Of a DNA stretch of 64,000 nt, positions 12,025 through 22,650 are shown one piece after another. How positions within the stretch are numbered: position 1 is the first letter of the stretch; every line of letters begins with the position of its first letter. Position numbers and translations under genes: made by a program. The notes beneath the pieces were generated by a model. That model made no database searches and was not told the origin of the DNA. It saw nothing but the letters and a program-made list of their open reading frames with translations. Source of the DNA: Brachionus koreanus. Taxonomy: Eukaryota; Rotifera; Eurotatoria; Ploima; Brachionidae. The stretch covers positions 270,336 to 334,335 of the forward strand of contig PJRA01000309.1 of NCBI GenBank assembly GCA_016987375.1, read 5' to 3'.

Positions 12025-15000
12025 TTAAAATTTTAAAAACTCGAATACGCAATAAGAGTCAAGTGAAGAAAGAATTACGTATGCTAGCCAAAGACAGATA
12101 AATACAAAAGAGGAAAAATATCTCCAACCGGCAGGACCACCCAATTCACCACCGATAAACTTACTTCGTCTAAACATCATTATTGAAATGGCTATGAAAG
12201 CAAATGAACAAAACATGGTCACCGAAAATGCCAAACTACCAGGTATTACAACAAATCTAGTACCATTAAAATAGTGATAAATCGAAGCACACATCCAGGC
12301 CAGCCCAATTCCTAGGAAAACATTGACCGCATTTGAGCCAGTCACATTACCTACCGAACTATCCGCATATCTGTCTTGAATAGCTGCCACTTTGCTCGCA
12401 AATGTATCTTAAATGACACAATTTCATTTTTTAAAATAAAATAAAACAAAACATTTAAAAAATAGTTTTGTTTTTGAAAAAAAAAATTTTTAGAGCCGAA
12501 AACTTGAATAACTTCACTTATTACGTACATGTATCCTTTGGCAATAAATATGGGTTAATATTTATATCAGCCTGTGTGTTGTTTTTTAGAATTTGAGATC
12601 TATACCTATTAAAAATAAACTAGTTGAAAGAAAAACTCTGTAATTTACCATTTATTTCAATGAAATAGAAGAAAAGAACATATAACTTGAAAATAGAAAA
12701 AATCAAAACACATATAAATTAATACTTAAAGTGAATAAATATTATAAATACGTTTTTTATTGCTTGCCTGCTTAAATTGTTTATAAAAAATTTCTAAAAG
12801 AGTTTATTTCAAACGAGTTTCGATTAAGATTTGTCTTAAGTTATATGAATAGAATCTCTTTTTATACCATAGTAATTTAGATTTTTTAAATAATTAATTT
12901 AGAAGGTGATGATTTAGTGATATTCTTATAACTATTACAATGGAAGAGCAACATTTTTAAAACTTTAATTTTTCTTGTAGAACAATCATGTAAAAAGTAA
13001 AATTTAGTTTAATATTTTATTTTAGAATTTAGAGTAGTTATTTGAAAACGATGTAATATATAGCAAATTGCAACAGCATCTCATAGGAATAAATTTTAAA
13101 CATCTTTTAATCAATTAAGAAAAAAATAGTTTTATGGCATAATCGATTTAAGAAAAAACTAATATGATTAAAGTCAATTTAGACTAAAGTCAATTTTTTT
13201 CTTAATTTTTATGTGTTGATTAAACTTAACAATGTTTTTAATTCAATTAATAAAAAAATTAAAATAAATTTGAAGATACCAACTTTCACCAATATACTGG
13301 GCAAATATTATTACATTATTGTTTTAGATCATTTTTTGAATTCAACAACACAAAGCCTAGTTATTTAATAATGACGATTTATACAATAATTGACTCAATA
13401 AAAGACTTGTATAATATTTTAACTGTTTCGTTAACTCTTAAAGTTATTTTAAGTAATTTACCACTTTGTCTTTAGTCAATCTTTGATCTATTTATTTTGA
13501 TGATTTATAATTTTTGGATCTTGTATTTATTTAATTATATAAATATACAATTAAATAATAAATATTAAAATGAAAGTAAAACATCGATATAACATGTGAC
13601 ATGACATGTACAAAATATCTTGTTTGTCAATTTTAATTGAGTCGTCTTATGTGTAAAGTATTTTGATGAAAGGGGTTTAAACATGCGCCACGTATTGCAG
13701 AGACATTTTGAAGATTTTTCCACCCTCAGTGGGTTTCGACTGGGTAAAATTTTCAGTGTAGATGATCAACTCGATGCAGTAGCCTCTGTGTCAGATCGGA
13801 GCTGTTGCTCAAAAAGGTACTTGAACAGGAGATGAGCTCCTCCCCATTATTCCCTAGGATAGAATAGGGTCCAAAAAAAAAAAATGTGTAAAGTATGGTT
13901 GTTTAAATAAAAACAATAGAATTGAATGCTCATCAAACTGATATGTCTAACTTTTTGTTTAATTGATTCTAAAAAATATTATAAAATGAAAACTTTGAAA
14001 GAAAATTTTAAAATTTTGCTAATGTTAAGTTGTTATTATTGGAAAAATGGCCTGGGTTAGCTGCCTAGTGGTTCCTCATGATTTGAAAAATTTAGATATT
14101 CAAACATGCAGTGAAACATTTAGGAAATTGCTTAATTGCTTAATACTAGAAGCACTTAATAGATTTTTCAAATGAATATATCTTTTTTGATTTATGTAGA
14201 TTATAAAATTTTCTTTTACAAAAAAATGTTATAAATTTATAAAATTATTAATGTTTTTTTTTAATATATTTTTGAATTAAAAAAACGTGAGAAAATGCTT
14301 GGTGCTTCTAGTGTTAAAAAAATCCTCTAGATGAACTGTTTTTCAGATGAATCATTACTTTTGATGATAAATGAGTCAATTTTCGAAATTAGAAAAACAA
14401 AAATCAATGGTTTGACTCATTTCAACTAGTTCAGTTAGTCATGAAAACAGGACGCTTTGATTAAAGGTAATGTGGAATTCCCATGGACTAATACATTTTG
14501 AGCTGGTTTCGGACAGTAGTCCTTCAGATGCATATCTTTATTTTAAGCTATTTGAACTATAATCAAGAAAAATATCCTTTTTTGCTCAGCCGAAAACTAA
14601 TGTTTAGATAACGCTTGACCTAATACAGATGTAAGATTGATGGCAAAAATAGAAGAGCTGGAAGGGATTTTCAATTTTCTTTTTCATTCAGCATATAACC
14701 CACTTTATTTTCGCTCAAACGCTCATTCTTCATTGGATTGTAGCGTACAGTATTCTAAAAGCTCCCAACTAACAAAAAAGGCAATCCTGTTCGAAGTAAA
14801 ATTTTTGCTATTTATATTTCCGGAATTGTTGCTCGCAATATCAAGAGCTTTCCCTCCCATTTTTAAATTTTATCATGATTTCCTAAAAAAATAATAGAAA
14901 ATTGGCAAGTCAGTTTTTGAGCAAAAGTGCCGATCATACATACATCGAATCGATCTTCAATATCAAAATTTTTGTGGTTATTGTTATTTGCTATATGATA

Positions 15001-18000
15001 ATTAGAGAGCCCGTATAGCCGAGTGGTTTGTATGTTAGTCATGCAAGCAGAGGGTGGAGGGTTCAAAACCCACTGAGGGTGGAAAAATCTTCAAAATGTC
15101 TCTGCAATACGGGGCGCATGTTTAAANNNNNNNNNNNNNNNNNNNNNNNNNNNNNNNNNNNNNNNNNNNNNNNNNNNNNNNNNNNNNNNNNNNNNNNNNN
15201 NNNNNNNNNNNNNNNNNNNNNNNNNNNNNNNNNNNNNNNNNNNNNNNNNNNNNNNNNNNNNNNNNNNNNNNNNNNNNNNNNNNNNNNNNNNNNNNNNNNN
15301 NNNNNNNNNNNNNNNNNNNNNNNNNNNNNNNNNNNNNNNNNNNNNNNNNNNNNNNNNNNNNNNNNNNNNNNNNNNNNNNNNNNNNNNNNNNNNNNNNNNN
15401 NNNNNNNNNNNNNNNNNNNNNNNNNNNNNNNNNNNNNNNNNNNNNNNNNNNNNNNNNNNNNNNACTAGTGTTGGGAATTGTTCAAAACGAGTCGACTAAA
15501 AAAAAAATGAGTCGACTCCCAACACTACTAAAAACCTAAATCCACATCTTTTCATAAGCTTTGGAAAAAAAAATTGATTTTATCATATTTATTAATTTAA
15601 ATAAATGAAAAGCCGATGAAATTTTTATTTTTCATCAATAAATAAATCACTTCACTTCTCATCGATGAAAAATCGATTTTAATACAATAAGTTGTAAAAA
15701 AATTTTTTTACTTCTTTTTTAAATCAAAATACGAAATTAAGAAATTTTTTTTCTTAAATTTTTGACTTATCCTAATCAAAATTATTCCAAAATAAATCAA
15801 TCTAAATAAATCAAAAGTGGATGAAAAGTGGAATTAAAGTAGACTAAAGAGTGCTTATATACCTGGCAAAGAGGTTCCTAGAGCTACAAATGAAATAGCC
15901 GTAACACTGTCTTTAAGGCCAACAGTGCAACCAAAATGTGATGCCAAATCTCCAATGACGGCTGTAAGAATTCCAATAATAATAATTGAAACCACGAAAC
16001 AGGCCCATCCGCCCCAAATTTCTGTCGGCGGCACAAAAGCAAACAACACTTTCCAAAAAAGTGAAACAAAATGAATCAAATAATCACTCAACGAGGGCTT
16101 TTTCGGCTCCGACTCCTCTTTGTCAGCCTGATTCTCATCACTCTTTTCACCATCATTGTCCTCTTCATTTCCATTAGCATCATCATCATCATCATCAGCG
16201 TCATCGTCAGCATTCACTTGAAACGCTTCAATAAACTGCTCTCGCCACGACGAAGTTCCAACAAGAACTGCCGCATTGCTCTTAATCAACAATTTGTCCA
16301 CTATTCCCTTAATAACCTTGCTCTCTTTAATCTGAATTTCAATTTTGTTTTGATCACCGAGTCTAGGTCTGCCGGCCTCATTGTGACTAGCCTCTTCCAT
16401 TTCGGGTATTGGATCACTTAACCTGATAAAAAAATTCTCATTTTTTTGATAGTCCTCATCGTCAACAATGTCTATTTCGATGTACTTTTCAACTTCGTTA
16501 TTGTAAAAAGTAAGCACATCGTTTTTCTTTTCAAAATCGCGTCCACCAACTGCCGATCCGTCCATGGTCTTGTAGGGCACTTTAACTTTGCCCCTGGCTC
16601 CGGATGTGCGAATCACTTTAACTCTTAGGACGCCTACGTTTTCAATTATTTCCATTTTGGCCTCGGTGAACATAAATACGCCACCGTGATCGTCGTCTAG
16701 AATCATTACTGTGGCCAAATCGGGATTTGTAACCGAGAGTGTGTCTGTGTCGACCAGCTCGTTTTCCTGATAGCGAGCATTCGATAGTCTCACATAGAAA
16801 TGCTCGTCCTCTTCATACACATCATCGTCTATAATTTTAACTACAAAATGCTTTCTGGTCTCATTGGGATAGAATATCAAAGTGCCTTCTGTGTATTCGT
16901 AATCGCTGTTTGCCTCGGCCGATCCGTTCTCTGTTTTGTAATCGACTAGGATTGTGGTGTTCAAATCGCCGCCTTGACGAGTAACATAGAGCTCTATGGA
17001 GCCGACACTCTCGAAGCATGTGTAATGAGCCGGCTCGAAAAAAACACTAGTCACCGTATTTGCTTCGTTGTCGATCAAGCTTTCCAGATTCGATTTTGAC
17101 TTTGAGTTAGCCAGACGGTCTTTTACCTCTAGTTTCTTGCGCACATTTGAAGTGCCGCCAATAAGCTTGCGTGTTGCCTGTATTCGATAATAGGCTCGGC
17201 TTTTCGGCCCACGCTTTAGTATTTCAACTTCGGCCAATTTTTGTAGCTCATCGACGCCGATATCGGGATGCTTTTGCCTCATTTCTTTAAGAATATTGAT
17301 GTATTCTTTGCGGTGTTCCTCGAAATTTTTTATGTCTGGATTGGCCGCGTCAACCGCCTCCATGTTCTCGACTACTTTGAGCGGCTCAGCGTTTTGCGCC
17401 TCCTCGTCGCGTACAACTTTGGTCGATTTGATTCTTCGCTGCAGAAAGCTGCCGATAAAAATCTTCTTGTCAACTATGTACGCTGTTAGGACCGTGATCG
17501 GAAAGAACAAAAATGTAAGCGTTGCTTCCCATACGTCCACGTAGTTTGGACTTATGACCGCAATGATTATATAGAGCCAAATGTAGGCGAATATGCTCCA
17601 CGTGGCAGTGACGAAAAAGACGCGCAAGTGCTTGATGCGTCGTATTTCTCCATTGGGTACGACAGAAATGCAGTAGCCGATGATCACGAACAGATTAAAG
17701 GCCGCACTGCCCACTATAGTGTTGGGACCGAGATCGCCGGCTTCGAACTTGTTGCCGAATATTTCAATTATGCTCAAAAGGATCTCGGGCGCCGATGAGC
17801 CCAGCGCCATCAGAGTCAGATTGGACACGGTCTCGTTCCAGTAGCGCACCATTACGGTCTGCTTGTTGCCCTCCGAGTCGGTCACTTTTATTTCTCTCTC
17901 TTGGCTGGTTATGACCTCTATGGCCGCCATGAAACGATCTGCTATTATACTAACCCCGAGGAACATATAGGCCAAAGCAAGTACGTAAACGCACGCTCGA

Positions 18001-18122
18001 GCAATCGTGTCGCCAATAGACACGTTCTCTTGCGGATTCCATACAGGTAATACCACGCCTGGCTTGCAATAGCTTGCTGATGTGTCGCAAACTTGAGAAC
18101 TGTTCAATGTTAAATTATACAT
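12025..18122 (-). CDS. Na+/Ca2+ exchanger (NCX/SLC8 family), 2 coding exons
   Basis: Exon 1 is 18122-15863 and exon 2 is 12407-12025, joined in phase inside the alpha-2 repeat as GTSLP/DTFASK; total 880 residues (vertebrate NCX about 930-970). Visible parts: extracellular Cys-containing N-terminus; first membrane segments; alpha-1 repeat with GSSAPE at 108-113; the HLRVFFVTATWSIFAYIWLY segment; a basic stretch after it (FLQRRIKSTK) where the inhibitory XIP region lies; two Calx-beta Ca2+-binding domains (about 360-600) with acidic DDDVYEEDE and DDEDYQKNE loops; an Asp/Glu run near 645-690; then the C-terminal membrane bundle with the alpha-2 repeat and GNVTGSNAVNVFLGIGLAW. Role: electrogenic exchange of 3 Na+ for 1 Ca2+ at the plasma membrane, regulated by cytosolic Ca2+. 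The frame starts at MYNLTLNSSQ without the cleavable signal peptide typical of the family, so a 5' exon may be missing. A minus-strand AATAAA lies just after the stop (12018-12013). Confidence 0.97.
13674..13870 (-). repeat. SINE-like dispersed repeat, minus orientation
   Basis: The part at 13674-13737 is the reverse complement of 15063-15126, with about one mismatch in ten or fewer. The part at 13738-13850 is shared, in diverged form, with 47331-47445 (common blocks TGTGTCAGAT and TGTTCAAAAAGGTACT). This copy therefore joins the tail of the tRNA-headed element at 15009 to a different body. An A-rich run follows at about 13876. Family unnamed; orientation assigned from the shared tail. Confidence 0.65.
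14144..14313. mobile_element. piggyBac-like MITE flanked by TTAA
   Basis: A 170-bp AT-rich element bounded by near-perfect 12-bp inverted ends: TACTAGAAGCAC at 14144-14155 and GTGCTTCTAGTG at 14302-14313 (one mismatch at the outermost base). Both outer flanks are TTAA (14140-14143 and 14314-14317), the target duplication of the piggyBac superfamily. There is no coding capacity, as expected for a non-autonomous element. Confidence 0.75.
15009..15126 (+). mobile_element. tRNA-headed SINE, truncated by assembly gap
   Basis: Contains an RNA polymerase III A-box match TAGCCGAGTGG (15016-15026) and a B-box match GGTTCAAAACC (15060-15070), spaced as in a tRNA gene. A non-tRNA tail then runs into the N gap at 15127. 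The acceptor stem does not close well, so it is not a functional tRNA. The tail after the B box recurs inverted at 13674-13737. Confidence 0.75.
15127..15463. other. assembly gap (337 N)
   Basis: A run of N within the exchanger intron, bounded by a SINE on the left and an inverted-repeat remnant on the right. Repeats probably caused the gap; true length unknown. Confidence 0.99.
15466..15529. repeat. compact inverted-repeat element (possible hAT-type TIR remnant)
   Basis: AGTGTTGGGA near 15468-15477 pairs with TCCCAACACT near 15517-15526, and an inner GAGTCGACT is repeated on both sides of an A-rich centre. The whole can fold as a nested hairpin. The AGTGTTGG end resembles the end of the insertion at 58394. 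Only the part right of the gap is visible. Confidence 0.55.
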
Positions 18123-18890
18123 TTTATTTATTGTTTGTAGCTAAAATTCGTTGTGTAATTTTACGACCGAACATTCATTTTTTATATATCTAAGGAAAAA
18201 TCGTGGGCTAAAACATCTAAATCTTAAGATTTATTAGGAACGCTCAAATCTATAATGCGTTTAGGAAAATGAGATTTCAAATTTGGTTTTTTTTTGGTTT
18301 TTTTTTTTTTTTTTTTCAAGTCTTTAGTGCAAATATTAATCGATCGATAGTAAATTTGCTTTTCAATAAACTTGGTCGACTATCGCTCTACTTGTAATCA
18401 AAGTTAAACATTTTTTTTTCTTTAAAGTTTGATGATATTAGGAAAAAAAATCGATTTTTTCAAGAAAAGTAATTAAGAAGAAAGAAAAGCAAATAGTTTT
18501 AATTAAAGAAGCTGTAATTATGGTATTTGATTTAGATTGACTATTTAAAAGCAATTTATGGTAAATTGGTAGTGAACTTTGAAGCTTCTAATGCTAATTG
18601 ATTACACAATTTTGGAGCATATTTTTTATTACTTTTAAATTAATTAGAAAAATTTTAAAATTAACTAAAATATTTTCGATTTCTACTTGCCAGCATTTGA
18701 CCAAATTTGAAAGAACAACTTGAATTAAATGAAAAGACTTTTTTTTTAAATAAATAGATAGTCAATTTAAGCTAAATTTTAAGAGCTAAATGTTTTAATT
18801 GAACACAAAATTTAAAAAATAATCATAACATAATAAGTCTCGAAACGCCTAAATGTGCATTTATAAAAATAATTTTTATTCAGCGAAAAT
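18123..18890. other. upstream region of the exchanger gene
   Basis: AT-rich sequence with a long T run at about 18300-18316. It presumably holds the 5' UTR and promoter of the minus-strand exchanger. No exon encoding a signal peptide was recognised here. Confidence 0.5.
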
Positions 18891-18899
18891 TTGTTATGT

Positions 18900-19422
18900 C
18901 TAACTCATTTTGACAAAATGATCTGTGATAATTGGAGAGGAATAACACTGCTACCAATAGAAAGCAAGGCATTCTGCAGCATAATTCTGGAAAGAATCAG
19001 AAACTCTTTGGATGCTACACTCAGAGAAGAACAAGCAGGATTTAGACGAGGGAGAGGATGCATAGACAAGATATTTGCACTTAGGAACATCATAGAGCAA
19101 AGTATCGAATGGAACAGCCCCTTGTATCTTAATTTCATTGACTTCAAAAAAGCCTTTGACAGCATATACACAGAAACCCTGTGGGCCATACTAAGATCAT
19201 ATGGCTTACCACAGAAAATAGTTAACTTGATAAAACTCTTCTACGAGAAATTCGAGTGTAGTGTGATTCTGGAAAAAGGATATTCTGAGAGCTTCAAAGT
19301 TTGTACACGAGTCAGGCAAGGGTGCGTTCTCTCTAACACTATTTCTAATAGTAATTGATTATGTAATGAAGAAAACAACTGTCAGTGCCAGGGGTATAGG
19401 GGTACAGGGGTACAACCAAGCT
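18900..19422 (+). pseudogene. RTE-like non-LTR reverse transcriptase fragment
   Basis: Open to 19358 with CDNWRGITLLPIESKAFCSI, then EEQAGFRRGRGCIDKIFALR, the catalytic motif A block NFIDFKKAFDSI and VRQGCVLS. These are finger/palm motifs of an RTE- or R1-type non-LTR RT. A frameshift follows at about 19335; the other frame continues LTLFLIVIDYVMKKT before decaying. No endonuclease, no YxDD and no 3' end are present; the fragment butts against hAT sequence at about 19430. Confidence 0.85.
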
Positions 19423-19439
19423 TGAAGACTTAGACTTTT

Positions 19440-19690
19440 TTTGATTTTAAGATAAAGAACAAGTCACCATTATTAAGCAATTTAATACCAGCTTCATCAG
19501 GACCAGTTGAAAGACTTTTTTCTAAATCTGGTTAAAATAGAAGACCTCATAGGTCAAGATTGACAGCCAACAATTTAGAAGCAACTACTTAATTGGTATT
19601 GTGATATAGCGACTTCTTTGTCGATATCACTGGATTAGTTAACTAACTAAACCCTGAGCGTTTAAGTTAGAATGGAGCATAAATAGCTGC
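19440..19690 (+). pseudogene. hAT transposase C-terminal fragment with 3' flank
   Basis: One frame reads SPLLSNLIPASSGPVERLFS, then KSG, a stop, and RRPHRSRLTANNLEATT. This is the hAT dimerisation domain (family pattern PATSAPSERVFS...RSRLSPENVE). In-frame stops show it is dead. The following non-coding part (about 19605-19685) recurs in inverted orientation at 58660-58740, linking the two loci to one element family. Confidence 0.8.
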
Positions 19691-22624
19691 TCCTTAAACG
19701 TCTAACGAGGATATAGGATAGACGGACTCAAGGGTACAAACATATATTTATTGGGCAATTTGAAATTTTAGTACATTATTGTAAAGATTATTGTAGAGTT
19801 GAATTCTAAGCTATGAAAAAATTGTGAAAATTTTATCTTATGCTTTTTTAATGATGTGCATTTTAAAGAAAAATTAAGAGTTTTTGCAGATTTTAAAATT
19901 CGTTTGTACCATACTTGATTTTTTCAAGTGTAAGATTCGATACTTAAACTGAAAAAACTTAAAAAATTCCACTGTGCAATTGCTACCTTGCTATTTCCTC
20001 CTTTTTTCCTGAGTCATCAGATATTTATATATATCCTGTTACTCTCAATTTAATTTATCTATTTTTTTCTTTTCAAATAATATTTACTATATTTTATTTT
20101 ATTTTTATTTATTTATTTTTTGTAAATGTGAAGGAGCATTAGCTCGGTACAAAAAACAAATAAATAAAAATCAAATAAAAATTCAAGTTTAAAAAATAAA
20201 TAAATTCATATGCAAATCAATATACTTATAATCTAAACGATTTAAAAACTATTTCAATTATTCAGAAATAATTAGAAAATGTTACCTTATTTCTTATATT
20301 TTATCTTATTTTGATTTTTTCTGTTTTTAAATTAAGTTGTTTTTGGTTAAAAATTATTAATACTTAAAAAACAGCTTCAAAAATTGTTAACTTGAAAGTA
20401 GAAAATTAAGTATCTTGATTTTATTTACTTTTTTAAACTTGAATTTTTTAAGTTTTCAAAGTCTAAAAATCAAGCGCTGAGTGTTAGTGTTAATTTTGAA
20501 TGTATACAATCACACTCACACTAAAAGTTTGGTTTGTAATAATCTGTACAATAATGAACTGCTTGCAGAGCTATTTTTGCACTATTGGAAAAAAATTTTT
20601 TATCTTTTTTGCTTTTTGTACCGTAAATTTTGTACTAAAATTTCACATTGTCATTTATTGAATGATTTGAGAATTAAACAATTTCTATCGAACAGAGTGG
20701 TTAAGAAATGGAAGTTGAAATAATATCATTAGATACAAAGAACGGCTTTAAACGAAAATTGATGAGTTTTTTAAAGTTAAACAAGAAATAAACATTTTTA
20801 GTATTTATATCTACCGTAATAAGAACCTAGTGTCTTGCTCAACAGGAGACCTGTGCTAGCCTATTTTATTACTATACTATACTTTTATTTATTAGATTCC
20901 TTTATTTGTTTAATATAAAATTCAATTTAATAAAAAATATAAAGATACTATGTATTGAAATTTACTTTATTTAAAAAAAAATTTGACTTGAAATAACTTA
21001 AAACTTGTGACTTATAAACAAGCTTGAAAAAAAACATTTCAAATAACAATCGAAATGTGTCAAGACAAATTTTACTTCCTATTTTGTTCTACAAAAAATT
21101 TTAATCAATTTAAATTTATCTAATATTAGCAACATAACTCCAAAATAAATGCGTGCTGTCCTGAGACTTTGTCAAACGCTGAACTATACACAAGAACCAA
21201 TTCAAAGTCATTTGGTCAATGCATTAAAAACAAAAGACTATAGACTAAAGGCATAGACATTTAAATTGACTAAAATCAGTGTTGTAGTTATCCAGAGACA
21301 TTATTATTTTCGAAAATGAAATCCTTAATTAAAAACATGTAATTATTAGCTGTACTTTGTATTGAAAATAACATCCTTATAAATAAATTTTATTTAGATG
21401 CAACTTAAGGTCTTTAATTTAGCAAGAGAATCTTGAAAATAATTTTTATGCAAATTAACTGTTTAGATGAAAATTATTTTGAAAACTATTAAATTTAGTC
21501 CAAGATAGAATATCAAGATAGGAACTTTTAATTAGTAGAAAAATTCAATGAAATTTAATTTTAAAAAATAGGAAACATCTTTTTTGGATTAATTTGCATT
21601 TTTGATGAGTAATTGAAAAAACAATTGATAATTAAAATAGAAACTATTTTTTTATTATTCAAAAGAAACAGCTATAGTTCATTGATAAAAATAAAAATTT
21701 TCTCTTATTTAGATTAATCAATTCAAAACTAAAAAAAAAATAAAAATATAATTTTAATTTAATTTATAGTACCTGAGTCATTTGCTTGGTAAATATTTTT
21801 TTCTATAATTTTTAGTAAATAGTGTTACGCATAAAAATGTTAATGCTTATTATAGAGTAGTGCGTAATTTGATTTAAATAGAATAAGTAAAGTATTTGAT
21901 TTTTTCTAATTTAAAGCATTCAACTCTTGTGCTATTATCATTTAAAAATCTAAATTCGATTAATTTCTTTATTTGGATAAAAAATTTGCTAAAAAATGTA
22001 ATTATCACACAAAAGCTGCCTTTAACTTGAATATTATCAAGTTAAATCATATTCCCATTTGTAATTCAACCATTTATTCAGAAAAAAGCCCGTTTTTTTT
22101 TAGTATTAAATAATTACTGAAAATAATTAAAAAAGAAAGCCTAGCTTTTCAATTTCAAAGTTTGTGGTTAATAAAGTAACAAGCCTATTTTACTTTATCT
22201 TGTTTTCACAGACTTACTTTTCATAGTTATTGATAAATCTGTAAAATCCTATAGTTTGATTTATTATAATTTATTTAAATATTTGACAAGTTTATGCCAT
22301 TTTAAAAGGAATTTTGTTCCAACGAGTAAGCTAAAATTAAATTCCAAAGTGATCGAAAATCATAAATTTTTTCTTCTTTTATTTTAGTTATAAGAAAAAA
22401 AATAAATAAATATTTAAGTTTTAAATTAGTAATTTCTATTTGAAATTGAGATTTTAAATTAAATTAAAAATTTCATCAAAATTTAATAAATCTATTCAAA
22501 TATTTTATATGCACAGCTATTTTTAATATTTTAGCCCTCTTTCTGTCTCGAATTTTTAGAAACAAATAACTACACTTCCTGCTTTTCTCATTAAAAAAAA
22601 ATTCTTAATCCATTAGACTAAAAA

Positions 22625-22650
22625 GTGTGTGTGTGTGTGTGTGTGTGTGT
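22625..22650. repeat. (GT)n microsatellite
   Basis: Thirteen uninterrupted GT units; simple-sequence repeat. Confidence 0.97.

Larger units (their letters stand above)
12408..15862 (-). other. 3.5-kb repeat-loaded intron of the Na+/Ca2+ exchanger gene
   Basis: This intron separates the two halves of the alpha-2 repeat codons. It is far longer than other introns seen in the window (about 50-110 nt) and holds a piggyBac-like MITE, two SINE-like repeats in opposite orientation, a TIR remnant and the assembly gap. Open frames inside it, such as 14637-14894, have no recognisable domain. Confidence 0.85.

Noticed and set aside
14637..14894. 85-codon open frame inside the exchanger intron
   Set aside because: No recognisable domain, and it lies among repeats in an intron of the opposite-strand gene.
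15009..15080. tRNA gene
   Set aside because: A and B boxes are present but the acceptor and T stems do not pair well, and the sequence continues into a tail shared with another repeat; better explained as a SINE head.
15986..17544. Several plus-strand open frames
   Set aside because: They overlap the Na+/Ca2+ exchanger coding exon on the other strand; antisense shadows.
20481..20723. 80-codon open frame
   Set aside because: No similarity or splice support; low-complexity composition.
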